Source of the DNA: Formosa sp. Hel1_31_208
Lineage (GTDB): Bacteria; Bacteroidota; Bacteroidia; Flavobacteriales; Flavobacteriaceae
Assembly: GCF_900104785.1 (NCBI RefSeq)
Contig: NZ_LT629733.1
Location: 156,501-220,500, forward strand
Length of the DNA stretch: 64,000 nt
Reading direction: 5' to 3'
This document shows, in pieces, positions 8,896-17,846 of this stretch. The notes beneath the pieces were generated by a model. That model was given only the letters and a program-made list of their open reading frames with translations, did no database searches and was not told where the DNA came from. Positions within the stretch are counted from its first letter, which is position 1; each line of letters begins with the position of its first letter. A program made the translations under genes and the position numbers.

Positions 8896-10026
8896 TTAGG
8901 TTCCACAAATCTCTCTCAATAACCATAAATAATCTTTACGACTACCAACAAAATCTTTATCTGAAACATCAATGATTTTCACATTGAGTTCAGTTTGGTT
9001 TTTTAAAAAATCTAAATAGCCTGCATTGATTTTCTCTAAATAGTCGTCATCAATATTCTGTTCGTAATCGCGACCTCGCTTTTTAATATTTTCTTGCAAA
9101 CGTTGCGTATTTTGATACAAATACACATACAAGTCTGGTTTCGCAATATCCTTATACATAAGATAGAATAACTTTCGATAGAGTCGAAACTCATCTTCTG
9201 GCAAAGTGATTTTTGAGAAAATAAGGGATTTATAAATATCGTAATCGCTCACTATAAAATCCTTAAACAAATCTAATTGCGATAAGTCATCACTAATTTG
9301 TTGGTAACGATCGGCGAGAAAAGACATCTCTAACGTAAATGCATAACGCTGTGGTTCTTCGTAAAATTTTGGCAAAAACGGATTATCTGCAAAGCGCTCC
9401 AGTATCAATTTTGCATTAAAATCATATGAAATTTGATGGGACAAACTTGTTTTCCCTGCTCCAATATTTCCTTCAATAGCGATATAATTAAAATTAGAAA
9501 AATTAAACTGCTTCGACGGATTTTTCAACCAGATTTTAATGGCTTCTATTTCACTATTATCTTCACATTCAGCAGTTAATTCTAAAACGGTTTTTTCTAA
9601 TTCAGGATGCTCAAATTTTGGAGCTATATCTTTTAAGGGTTGCAATACAAATTGTCGGTTTTGAAGTTCAGGATGCGGAATGACTAATCCATCTTTAGTA
9701 ATGCGTTCAGCATTAAAAAACAAGATATCTAAATCGATAGTTCTAGCTTCGTAAGTTTCAGATTGCGTTTTTTCACGTCCTAATTTAACTTCAATAGTCT
9801 GTAATTTTTCTAATACCTCTTCCGAAGAAAATAGGGTTTCAATAGAAATGCAAGTGTTTAAAAAATCGTCACCTTTAAACCCTATTGCTGGTGTGTTATA
9901 GACTTTTGCGATGCTATTGACATTTCCTATTTCAGAAAAAATCAAATCCACAGCGTCTTGCAGATATTTTAACCTGTCGCCTTTATTACTACCAAGTGAA
10001 ATGTATACGTGATGAGTTGAATTCAT
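8896..10026 (-). CDS. folK: Fusion of HPPK (FolK) with a deoxynucleoside kinase
   Basis: The 376-residue protein joins two enzymes. Residues 1 to about 155 are 6-hydroxymethyl-7,8-dihydropterin pyrophosphokinase of folate synthesis: SLGSNKGDR, GFKGDDFLNTC, EARTIDLDILFFN and PHPELQNRQFVLQPL. Residues from about 175 form a deoxynucleoside kinase: P-loop IEGNIGAGKTS (near 182), ERFADNPFLP, and lid-like KKRGRDYEQN, resembling deoxyadenosine/deoxyguanosine kinases. A 20-residue linker joins them and no frameshift is needed. The start at 10026 (MNSTHHVYISLGSN) is preferred over 10038 because it directly precedes the first HPPK strand. I recall similar fusions being annotated in Bacteroidota, so this is probably a lineage feature. 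Confidence 0.9.
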   Translation of the reverse strand: MNSTHHVYISLGSNKGDRLKYLQDAVDLIFSEIGNVNSIAKVYNTPAIGFKGDDFLNTCISIETLFSSEEVLEKLQTIEVKLGREKTQSETYEARTIDLDILFFNAERITKDGLVIPHPELQNRQFVLQPLKDIAPKFEHPELEKTVLELTAECEDNSEIEAIKIWLKNPSKQFNFSNFNYIAIEGNIGAGKTSLSHQISYDFNAKLILERFADNPFLPKFYEEPQRYAFTLEMSFLADRYQQISDDLSQLDLFKDFIVSDYDIYKSLIFSKITLPEDEFRLYRKLFYLMYKDIAKPDLYVYLYQNTQRLQENIKKRGRDYEQNIDDDYLEKINAGYLDFLKNQTELNVKIIDVSDKDFVGSRKDYLWLLREICGT

Positions 10027-10065
10027 ATAGCAGATCAAAATAATGAAAAGAAAATCACTTTAACG

Positions 10066-10073
10066 TATATTTG
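10066..10073 (+). promoter_or_regulatory. Candidate -7 box for the queuosine-precursor transporter gene
   Basis: TATATTTG is a perfect TAnnTTTG match 23 nt before the ATG at 10097. The -33 position 20 nt upstream (AATG) is a poor match. Confidence 0.45.
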
Positions 10074-10096
10074 TATGAAGTTTTTATTCACAATTT

Positions 10097-10801
10097 ATGA
10101 CCTTAAAAGACAAACTTGCTGCACAGCGGATTTATCTATTTTTAGCGGCACTGTTTATCACCTCTTTAGTTGTTTCTAATATTATTTTTCAAAAGTTTTT
10201 TTATTGGTATCCTTTTGACGTAGAAATTTTTGGTGCGAAGTTGTTCGAGATTTCAGTAGGAATCTTACCCTATCCTATTACCTTTTTAATTACTGATCTT
10301 ATTAGTGAGATTTACGGAAAGAAACAAGCGAACCAAGTCGTAGTAGCTGGAATTTTTGCTTCGGTATTTTCATTGTTGATTATCTGGCTAGCAGATAACG
10401 TTCCAGCGATTGAAAACTCACCAATTCAAGACGATTTATTTACTCGCGTTTTTGGAAATTCGGTAATCGCTGTATTTGCGTCTATGTCGGCGTATTTATT
10501 CGCCCAATTTATTGATATCCAAGTGTATCACTTTTGGAAACGACTCACTAAGGGTAAACACTTATGGCTGAGAAATAACTTTTCAACTTGGTTTTCACAA
10601 TTTATTGATACGTTCTCTATTGTATTACTGTTATGCTCATTTGGAATTATCCCATGGGAAAATTTTAAAGGGTTATTAATTAGTGGATTTCTTTTTAAAG
10701 TGTTCGTTGCGGCCTTAGACACTCCTTTTCTTTATTTAGGAGTTTACCTGTTTAGACGGCGTTTTAATTTGAAAGTAAATGAAGATCTCAAAATAACATG
10801 A
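10097..10801 (+). CDS. Queuosine precursor transporter (YhhQ/DUF165 family)
   Basis: The 234-residue protein is an integral membrane protein with about six hydrophobic segments. The family signature is visible in PYPITFLITDLISEIYGKKQA, here split by its helix, and in the later FSTWFSQFIDTFSIVLL. YhhQ-type proteins import 7-deazaguanine precursors (preQ0/preQ1) used to make queuosine in tRNA. Assignment rests on these motifs; no queuosine synthesis genes lie nearby, so context neither supports nor contradicts it. Confidence 0.88.
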   Translation: MTLKDKLAAQRIYLFLAALFITSLVVSNIIFQKFFYWYPFDVEIFGAKLFEISVGILPYPITFLITDLISEIYGKKQANQVVVAGIFASVFSLLIIWLADNVPAIENSPIQDDLFTRVFGNSVIAVFASMSAYLFAQFIDIQVYHFWKRLTKGKHLWLRNNFSTWFSQFIDTFSIVLLLCSFGIIPWENFKGLLISGFLFKVFVAALDTPFLYLGVYLFRRRFNLKVNEDLKIT

Positions 10802-10901
10802 ACACCCGAGATAGCAAGGTTTGGGTTAAAATTTTATTAAACTTTTGGTGAAATAGAGCCTAAATGATATTCTTACCGTATATAGATTACAAAACAACCT
10901 T

Positions 10902-13535
10902 ATGAAGAAAACACTCAAGATTACAGGAATTTCTATTCTTATTATTCTATTCTTATTAATCGCCATCCCTTTTGCCTTTCAAGGCCAAATTAAGGATATG
11001 GTAAAAAACTTTATCAATGAGAACCTCAACGCTAAAGTAGAATTTAGTGATGTGAGTTTGAGTTTCATTCGTAGTTTTCCCCAAGCCTACGTAACTGTTG
11101 ATAATTTAGTCATTACTAACTATAAACCCTTTGAGGACGAAACTTTAGCGACAGCAAAGCAAATCGCGTTTACAATGTCAGTAAAAGAATTGTTCAAAAC
11201 CGCTAATGAAGATCCGATAATAGTAAATTCTATAAGTCTTGACGAAGTCCTTTTAACACTTAAAACGAATACACTAGGAGATAACAATTACGATATTTCC
11301 AAAGAAAACAATCCTAGCAAAACAGTCTCAGATTCAACCAGTAGTTTTTCATTTGATATTGAAGATTATAGCATCAATAATAGTGCATTGACCTATTTAA
11401 ATGAAAGTTCAAACACCAAAATTTATATTACCGAGCTCAACCATTCTGGTCAAGGTACATTTTCAGAAACACAATCTCAACTCGACACTGAAACATCAGC
11501 GAATGTAAGCATGAACATTGATAGCACACAATATCTGAATCAAAATTCTATAAAATTGGATGCTCTTATTGCTATGAATCTTAAGGAACAGAAATATACT
11601 TTCATGGAAAACAAAGGGTATATTAATCAATTGCCTCTAGTTTTTGATGGCTATGTGCAACTCATAGAAGACGGACAAGAGATTGACATCGCTTTTGAAA
11701 ATCCTGAATCTTCCTTTAAAGACTTTTTAGCAGTAATTCCTGAAGCCTATTCAAAAAATATATCGTCTGTAGAAACCTCAGGGGATTTTAAAGTCAAAGG
11801 TAAAATAAAAGGGCAAGTGACTGATACAACCATTCCGACATTAGATATTAATATCACCTCTAATAATGCTTCTTTCAAATATCCAGATCTTCCAAAACGG
11901 GTGAGTAATATTACGATCAATACTGTTATCAAAAACACTACGGGACAACTGGATGATACCTTTCTAGACATTAAAACCTTAAACTTCAAAATTGATGACG
12001 ATGTCTTTAAGTCTAATGCTACAATCAGAAATCTCACAGAGAATATGTTGGTGAACGCTAATATCGATGGTACATTGAACTTAACTAAAATTACAAAAGC
12101 ATATCCCATTGATTTTGACAAACAACTCAGCGGAGTCTTGAAAGCCAAACTAAATACCGCATTTGACATGAATGCCATTGAAGCCAATGCCTATGAACGC
12201 ATAAAAAACAATGGTAGCCTTAGTATTACAGATTTCATTTTTTCTTCAGAAGACATTGTCAATCCGATTCAAATCAATAAAGCAGATATGACCTTCAATC
12301 CAGGTAATGTCTCACTTAATCATTTTGATGCTATCACTGGAACAAGTGATTTGAAGGCCACCGGATCGATTAAGAATTTACTAGGCTTCTTATTGAGTGA
12401 TAAAAAACTTCAAGGAAACTTCAATGTAAACTCTAACAACTTCGTAGTTAGTGATTTTATGGTAGCAGATGCCTCCGTTGAAGCGTATAACAAAACAAGC
12501 TCAAATCGTGAATCTTTGAAAATCCCTGACTTCTTAGACTGCACAATTAACGCTAAAGCCGAAACTGTTGTCTATGACAATCTTCAATTAAAAGAAGTAA
12601 CTGGCATTTTATTAATAAAAGACCAGGAAGCTACGCTCAAAAATTTAACTTCCAATTTATTTAATGGTGTTCTCGCACTTACTGGCAAAGTATCTACACA
12701 AACCGACATCCCTGTATTTGATTTGAATATGGGCGCTGAAGGTTTTGATATTTCCCAATCGTTTAAAGATTTAGAGCTCCTGCAAAACTTAGCTCCAATT
12801 GCCAAAGCTTTTGAAGGCAAACTCAATACTATGATTTCTTTAAGAGGAACGCTGGACAAAGAATTTACCCCGAAGCTGAGTTCTATTTCAGGTGACGCTT
12901 TTGCAGAATTATTGACCACAAGTATCAATAAAAATGAAGCTTCGGTTTTGAGTAAGTTAGATGGTGCATTAAATTTTATTGATTTTGACAAGATCAACCT
13001 AAAGAATCTTAAAACACAATTACAGTTTTCTGAAGGACAAGTATCGGTGAAGCCATTTAATTTAAACTATGAAGATATAACTATTGAAGTTTCAGGAACA
13101 CACGGCTTTGATAAAACGTTAAATTACAATGCTATATTTCAGGTACCTGCAAAATACTTGGGTAGTGATGTAAATCGTTTACTCGGTAAAATTAATGATC
13201 CTGAAGTCAACAAGATCTACATTCCAGTAACCGCAAACATTACTGGAAGTTATACCAATCCAAATGTAAAAACGGATCTTACGAGCGGTATTAGCTCACT
13301 CACCAAACAACTTATTGAAATTGAAAAGCAGAAACTTATCGATAAAGGAACCGATAAAGTAAAAGGGCTTTTAGGTGGTATTTTAAGCGGTTCTAAAAAC
13401 CAAACGACAAAAGACTCAACAGGAGTTAAAACTGATACTACAAAAACAACTGATCCAGTTTCAGATGGTGTCAAATCAATTTTAGGCAGCTTACTGAAAA
13501 AACGAAAAAAACAAAAAGACTCTATAAAAAATTAG
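10902..13535 (+). CDS. AsmA-family protein
   Basis: An 877-residue envelope protein with an N-terminal transmembrane helix (about residues 7-25) followed by a large, beta-rich, low-cysteine periplasmic region. The opening after the helix (NENLNAKVEFSDVSLSFIRSFPQAYVTVDNLVI) has the AsmA N-terminal pattern, and the C-terminal part (residues about 600-800) matches the AsmA-like C-terminal region with short FDLNMGAEG / LNFIDFDKINLKNLKTQL segments. Family members are thought to bridge inner and outer membranes for lipid transport. The tail after residue 820 is Lys/Thr-rich and low complexity. It lies upstream of rpoD with its own 140-nt gap. Confidence 0.85.
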   Translation: MKKTLKITGISILIILFLLIAIPFAFQGQIKDMVKNFINENLNAKVEFSDVSLSFIRSFPQAYVTVDNLVITNYKPFEDETLATAKQIAFTMSVKELFKTANEDPIIVNSISLDEVLLTLKTNTLGDNNYDISKENNPSKTVSDSTSSFSFDIEDYSINNSALTYLNESSNTKIYITELNHSGQGTFSETQSQLDTETSANVSMNIDSTQYLNQNSIKLDALIAMNLKEQKYTFMENKGYINQLPLVFDGYVQLIEDGQEIDIAFENPESSFKDFLAVIPEAYSKNISSVETSGDFKVKGKIKGQVTDTTIPTLDINITSNNASFKYPDLPKRVSNITINTVIKNTTGQLDDTFLDIKTLNFKIDDDVFKSNATIRNLTENMLVNANIDGTLNLTKITKAYPIDFDKQLSGVLKAKLNTAFDMNAIEANAYERIKNNGSLSITDFIFSSEDIVNPIQINKADMTFNPGNVSLNHFDAITGTSDLKATGSIKNLLGFLLSDKKLQGNFNVNSNNFVVSDFMVADASVEAYNKTSSNRESLKIPDFLDCTINAKAETVVYDNLQLKEVTGILLIKDQEATLKNLTSNLFNGVLALTGKVSTQTDIPVFDLNMGAEGFDISQSFKDLELLQNLAPIAKAFEGKLNTMISLRGTLDKEFTPKLSSISGDAFAELLTTSINKNEASVLSKLDGALNFIDFDKINLKNLKTQLQFSEGQVSVKPFNLNYEDITIEVSGTHGFDKTLNYNAIFQVPAKYLGSDVNRLLGKINDPEVNKIYIPVTANITGSYTNPNVKTDLTSGISSLTKQLIEIEKQKLIDKGTDKVKGLLGGILSGSKNQTTKDSTGVKTDTTKTTDPVSDGVKSILGSLLKKRKKQKDSIKN

Positions 13536-13536
13536 T

Positions 13537-13554
13537 CGATTTTCCCAAAAATCG
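13537..13554 (+). terminator. Weak hairpin after the AsmA gene
   Basis: A 7-bp AT-rich stem (CGATTTT and AAAATCG) around a CCCA loop directly follows the AsmA stop. The downstream TTAATAAAAC is only partly T-rich, so termination is uncertain. Confidence 0.35.
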
Positions 13555-13620
13555 TTAATAAAACATTAAAAATTAGAAAAAACAGGGTCGTTTTCAGAAA
13601 GAACTGGTAATTTATTTGCT

Positions 13621-13652
13621 TTTGTCATTTTAAAAGTTATTATGTACTCTTG
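13621..13652 (+). promoter_or_regulatory. Promoter of rpoD
   Basis: TTTG (13621-13624), 20-nt spacer, TACTCTTG (13645-13652), one mismatch from TAnnTTTG. The ATG at 13679 is 26 nt downstream. Spacing and both boxes fit the Bacteroidota primary promoter. Confidence 0.65.
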
Positions 13653-13678
13653 CAAACTTTTTAAACAGGACATTATAT

Positions 13679-14542
13679 ATGAGGCAATTAAAAATTACCA
13701 AACAAGTTACCAACCGTGAATCTAAATCTCTAGACAAATACCTACAAGACATCAGCAAATTACCGATGATTACTGCTGAAGAAGAAGTTGAACTTGCTCA
13801 ACGTATTAGAGAAGGCGACCAACAGGCTTTAGACAAACTCACGACAGCTAACTTACGTTTCGTAGTTTCTGTTGCTAAACAATATCAAAATCAGGGATTA
13901 ACGCTTCCCGATTTAATCAATGAAGGTAATGCTGGATTAGTAAAAGCTGCCAAAAGATTTGATGAAACCAGAGGTTTTAAATTCATCTCCTACGCAGTTT
14001 GGTGGATTAGACAAGCAATTTTACAAGCTTTAGCGGAACAATCTCGAATAGTTAGATTACCTTTGAACAAAATTGGTTCTATTAATAAGATCAATAAGAC
14101 GTTCTCCCATTTAGAGCAAACTCATCAAAGAGCACCTAGTCCTGAAGAAATAGCTCAGGAGTTAGACATGACCGTAACAGAAGTGAAGCAGTCATTGAAG
14201 AACTCTGGAAGACATTTATCAATGGATGCTCCGTTGAAGGAAGGAGAAACCTCAAGTTTATACGATGTCGTAAAATCTGGAGAGTCACCAAATCCAGATC
14301 GTGATTTGATGAAAGAGTCTTTAAATGTTGAAATTAATAGAGCTTTAGATACATTATCTCAAAAAGAAAGTGATGTGATTCGTTTAAATTTCGGTTTAAG
14401 TGATGAGCCACCAATGACTTTAGATGAAATTGGTGCTACTTTTGATTTAACAAGAGAGCGTGTAAGACAAATAAGAGAAAAAGGAATCAAGCGTTTACGC
14501 CAAGATTCAAAAAGTAAAATATTAAAAACCTATTTAGGATAG
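13679..14542 (+). CDS. rpoD: Primary RNA polymerase sigma factor (RpoD/SigA type)
   Basis: A 287-residue sigma-70 without region 1.1, the typical primary sigma factor of Bacteroidota. Region 1.2 ([20 protein letters not shown]), region 2 with [17 protein letters not shown] and [17 protein letters not shown] for -7 recognition and melting, region 3, and region 4 with the [20 protein letters not shown] helix-turn-helix are all present. It directs recognition of the TTTG/TAnnTTTG promoters noted across this window. The next gene, rpsU, begins 28 nt after the stop with no hairpin between, so the two are probably cotranscribed. Confidence 0.97.
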   Translation: MRQLKITKQVTNRESKSLDKYLQDISKLPMITAEEEVELAQRIREGDQQALDKLTTANLRFVVSVAKQYQNQGLTLPDLINEGNAGLVKAAKRFDETRGFKFISYAVWWIRQAILQALAEQSRIVRLPLNKIGSINKINKTFSHLEQTHQRAPSPEEIAQELDMTVTEVKQSLKNSGRHLSMDAPLKEGETSSLYDVVKSGESPNPDRDLMKESLNVEINRALDTLSQKESDVIRLNFGLSDEPPMTLDEIGATFDLTRERVRQIREKGIKRLRQDSKSKILKTYLG

Positions 14543-14570
14543 TCCTAAAGATATAACCACAAGTATTACA

Positions 14571-14765
14571 ATGATTAAAATTTTAGTAAAAGAAGGAGAA
14601 AGCATTGAACGTGCTTTAAAGCGCTACAAAAGAAAACACCGTAACGTTAAGACCATGCAAAACATTCGTGAAAATCAATTCTTCACCAAACCATCTGTAA
14701 AAAGAAGACGTGAAATTCAAAAAGCTGGTTATATCCAAAATATGAGAGATCAAGAGGATATTTAG
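14571..14765 (+). CDS. rpsU: 30S ribosomal protein S21
   Basis: This 64-residue basic protein shows the S21 pattern VKEGESIERALKRYKRKH at the N-terminus and a C-terminal KPSVKRRREIQKAGY segment. S21 binds the 30S platform near the anti-Shine-Dalgarno end of 16S rRNA; in Bacteroidota it takes part in sequestering that sequence. It sits directly after rpoD and before a strong terminator. Confidence 0.97.
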   Translation: MIKILVKEGESIERALKRYKRKHRNVKTMQNIRENQFFTKPSVKRRREIQKAGYIQNMRDQEDI

Positions 14766-14791
14766 TCCTTTTTCTTCCTCAATACATATTG

Positions 14792-14830
14792 AAAGGTGCA
14801 TCTTAAAAAGATGCGCCTTTTGTTGTTTTT
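14792..14830 (+). terminator. Terminator of rpoD-rpsU
   Basis: A 13-bp stem with one G-T wobble (AAAGGTGCATCTT at 14792-14804, AAGATGCGCCTTT at 14808-14820), then TGTTGTTTTT. It lies 26 nt past the rpsU stop. Confidence 0.88.
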
Positions 14831-15043
14831 TATTGTTTCTAAAGTTGATCACTTAAATTCGTTCACATATTGAATTTAGTGATTTCTGTTGATGTCGAGT
14901 TAGAAAATGCAGGTTTACCAGCTAACCCTTACCAATAAAACGTATCAAAATATTAAGTCGCACTGGCCATCAATAAAGTATAAAGTGTTATACTCATAGA
15001 TACTAAAATAACACATGCGATAAGACTACACTTATGATTGAAA

Positions 15044-15280
15044 TTATCTATAATTCTCAATGCGACCGATTGGATAATCTTCGTAGAAGTCTTCGAAGGT
15101 TTTATCTGTAGTATAATTATCTTTCAATACTCGATAAACCATAATGAGGAGTAATAATTGTCCGATACAAGTTAATAGAAACACCCAATTAAAAGACATA
15201 TCCATAGCAACTGCTATTGTAATTGTAACTAATAACATGGTCGTTAGTGCCACATAAAACATGACTGGAATTTTCATCAT
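15044..15280 (-). CDS. Small two-helix membrane protein of unknown function
   Basis: A 78-residue product with two hydrophobic segments (about residues 5-27 and 33-52) and a charged, acidic C-terminal tail (TFEDFYEDYPIGRIENYR). The first residues MMKIPVMFYVALTTMLLV serve as a signal anchor. I do not recognise a characterised family; similar small proteins occur in flavobacteria. About 270 bases separate it from the rpsU terminator, a stretch in which I see no other gene. Confidence 0.6.
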   Translation of the reverse strand: MMKIPVMFYVALTTMLLVTITIAVAMDMSFNWVFLLTCIGQLLLLIMVYRVLKDNYTTDKTFEDFYEDYPIGRIENYR

Positions 15281-15348
15281 TTTTTATTTGCAAGATACTA
15301 ATCTTTAGACTTTTAAAACGTGTTAAAGATTATAAAAAATCGTTAATA

Positions 15349-16143
15349 TTATACGATTGTAAATTTCAAGACTAGGCCCTCATTACTTCGAATATTGAAA
15401 ACGGTATCATCTTCAAAAATGAGATATTGCCCTTTAACACCTACTAATTTACCCGTATATGTATGTTCTTTTTCGATGTTCAGGCTTTTTGGTTTTTCGG
15501 GATATTTGTTAACTGGAAACTCCAAATTGGTTTCTGTATTTGACGTGATATAGTAATCTTTGGCTTCCTCTGGAATAAAACCCTTAAGTCGTTCACGCCA
15601 TTCTACAAGGTTTTCATCTTCGATATCATTCTTAAGCATCTTTCTCCAATTGGTTTTATCGGCTACATAATCTTTAAGAGCAACTTCAGTGATACCGGCT
15701 AAATAACGGTTAGGGACTTCTACAATTTCAATGGCTTCATGAGCGCCTTGATCAATCCATCGCGTTGGGATTTGTGACTTTCTGGTTACCCCAACTTTTA
15801 CGTTACTCGAATTCGCCAAATAGACAATATGTGGTTGCAATTGTACTTTCATTTCATATGCGAGATCTCGATCTTCTTTACCCAAATGCGCAGTGCTTAA
15901 CTCTGGTCTCATGATCCAATCTCCTGCCTGAGGAATATCAAAAAAATCGGCTTTACAAAAGCCTTGACGATAAATAGGCTTATCTAATCCACATTTTAAA
16001 CACTGGTGTTTTACAAACTCCAACTTAAGGGTTTTATCCAATAACTGATTCATATTCAGGAAATCATTCTCTAAGATTAGATAATATTGAATCGGTTCTG
16101 CAAACTCGGTTTGCATTTTTGTTAAAACACCTTGATAAAACAT
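15349..16143 (-). CDS. DUF2797 domain-containing protein
   Basis: A 264-residue soluble protein. The N-terminal part has a Cys-rich zinc-ribbon-like patch (HQCLKCGLDKPIYRQGFC near residues 46-64), and the middle contains YLANSSNVKVGVTRKSQIP followed by TRWIDQGA, which resembles a divergent GIY-YIG nuclease core and matches my memory of DUF2797. The biochemical role is unknown; metal binding and nucleic-acid contact are inferred. It is divergent from the GH3-family gene with a 43-nt gap. Confidence 0.75.
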   Translation of the reverse strand: MFYQGVLTKMQTEFAEPIQYYLILENDFLNMNQLLDKTLKLEFVKHQCLKCGLDKPIYRQGFCKADFFDIPQAGDWIMRPELSTAHLGKEDRDLAYEMKVQLQPHIVYLANSSNVKVGVTRKSQIPTRWIDQGAHEAIEIVEVPNRYLAGITEVALKDYVADKTNWRKMLKNDIEDENLVEWRERLKGFIPEEAKDYYITSNTETNLEFPVNKYPEKPKSLNIEKEHTYTGKLVGVKGQYLIFEDDTVFNIRSNEGLVLKFTIV

Positions 16144-16186
16144 ACGAAAAAAAGTATTATTTTTAGAGCATAAAGATAGTACAAAA

Positions 16187-17707
16187 ATGCCGATTCCATT
16201 AGTAAATTCTATTGCTTCGTGGTTTTTAAAAAAGCGATTTCACCAAATTGAATTGTTTTTAAAATACCCAAACGAAGTACAAAATGAATTGCTTTTTCAC
16301 CTCCTTACAACAGCTAAGGATACTGAGATTGGCAAGCAATATGAATTTGCTACAATCACTAATTACAAAACCTTCTGTGAGCGCATTCCAATTTCATCTT
16401 ACGAGGACTGTCAGGATATGATAGAACGATCTCGACAAGGTGAACATAATATCTTTTGGCCTAATCCTATTAAGTGGTATGCTAAATCAAGCGGTACAAC
16501 AAATGCGAAAAGTAAATTCATTCCTGTTAGTACTGAATCTCTGGAAGATTGCCATTATGCGGCTTCCAAGGATTTGTTATGCATGTATCTTAATAATAAC
16601 GAAAACTCTCAACTCTTTACAGGTAAAAGTTTGCGTCTTGGTGGCAGTAAAGAACTCTACAAAGAAAACGGAACCGTGTTCGGAGATTTGTCGGCCATTT
16701 TAATTGATAATATGCCGTTCTGGGCGGAATTCAGCAGCACACCAAGTAGTAAAGTCTCATTAATGAGTGACTGGGAAGTAAAGATGCAAGCTATTGTTGA
16801 AGAAACCCGAAATGAAAATGTCACCAGTTTGGCAGGTGTTCCATCCTGGATGCTTGTATTACTAAACAACGTTTTAGACGCAACTGGGAAAGAGAGTCTT
16901 TTTGATATCTGGCCAAATCTTGAAGTTTATTTTCATGGAGGCGTAAGCTTTGTGCCCTATGTCGATCAATACAAAGTTATTTTACCTAAAGATAGATTTA
17001 GATATTATGAAATCTATAATGCTTCGGAAGGATTTTTCGCCATCCAAGATCAGAACAGTAGCAGTGAGCTGTTATTGATGTTGGATTATGGTATTTTCTA
17101 TGAGTTTATTCCTATGGATAACTATGGAACTCCACAGCAGAAGGTAATTCCATTGAGTGATGTTGAAGTGGGTAAAAACTATGCAGTAATAATCACCACC
17201 AATGCTGGACTTTGGCGTTATAAGATAGGCGACACTGTGAGATTTACATCAATCAATCCTTATCGAATTAAAGTGTCTGGACGCACCAAACATCATATCA
17301 ATGCCTTTGGCGAAGAATTAATTATTGAAAACGCTGAAGACGCTCTAAGGTCAGTTTGCTATTCAACAAATGCTGAAATTGTAGATTACACAGCAGCACC
17401 TATATTTATGCACGGTCGCGACAAAGGCTCTCATGAATGGCTGATAGAATTTAAAACCCCTCCAAAAAACCTCAACACCTTTAATGAGTTACTAGACAGT
17501 AAACTGAAATCTCTAAATTCAGATTATGAAGCCAAACGTTTAAATGATATGACTTTAAATATGCCAACCGTACATGTGGCAAGAAAACGTTTATTTTATG
17601 ATTGGCTCAAACTACACAATAAACTTGGAGGACAACATAAAATCCCTAGGCTTTCTAATAGCAGGGAATATTTAGATGAGTTACTCTCATTGAATCAAAA
17701 CACATAG
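16187..17707 (+). CDS. GH3-family acyl-adenylate ligase-like protein
   Basis: The 506-residue protein belongs to the GH3 family, known in plants for conjugating amino acids to jasmonate or auxin through an acyl-AMP intermediate. The nucleotide-binding motifs are visible: WYAKSSGTTNAKSKFIPV (P-loop-like motif I, near residue 100), YYEIYNASEGFFA (motif II) and YRIKVSGRTKHHINAFGEEL (motif III). The C-terminal domain (about 370-506) has the usual ligase cap. Bacterial members are widespread in Bacteroidota but their substrate is unknown to me. No partner genes suggest a pathway. Confidence 0.87.
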   Translation: MPIPLVNSIASWFLKKRFHQIELFLKYPNEVQNELLFHLLTTAKDTEIGKQYEFATITNYKTFCERIPISSYEDCQDMIERSRQGEHNIFWPNPIKWYAKSSGTTNAKSKFIPVSTESLEDCHYAASKDLLCMYLNNNENSQLFTGKSLRLGGSKELYKENGTVFGDLSAILIDNMPFWAEFSSTPSSKVSLMSDWEVKMQAIVEETRNENVTSLAGVPSWMLVLLNNVLDATGKESLFDIWPNLEVYFHGGVSFVPYVDQYKVILPKDRFRYYEIYNASEGFFAIQDQNSSSELLLMLDYGIFYEFIPMDNYGTPQQKVIPLSDVEVGKNYAVIITTNAGLWRYKIGDTVRFTSINPYRIKVSGRTKHHINAFGEELIIENAEDALRSVCYSTNAEIVDYTAAPIFMHGRDKGSHEWLIEFKTPPKNLNTFNELLDSKLKSLNSDYEAKRLNDMTLNMPTVHVARKRLFYDWLKLHNKLGGQHKIPRLSNSREYLDELLSLNQNT

Positions 17708-17846
17708 TCATTCATCGGTAAAATCCGCAAATAGATTAGATTAATCGAATTTTGAACCGCTTTCATCTAAAAAACCGTTAAATCTTGTGTATTTCGTCTT
17801 AATGAGGTCTAACTTTATTACATAATTAATCCCAAAATCCCTCACA

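Noticed and set aside
11747..12187. Minus-strand open frame of 146 codons inside the AsmA gene
   Set aside because: Shadow frame; hydrophobic composition comes from the complement of Asn/Lys/Asp codons of the real protein.
14880..14960. Possible tRNA-like or RNA-gene fragment after rpsU
   Set aside because: No acceptor pairing, T-arm motif or anticodon stem could be built from it.
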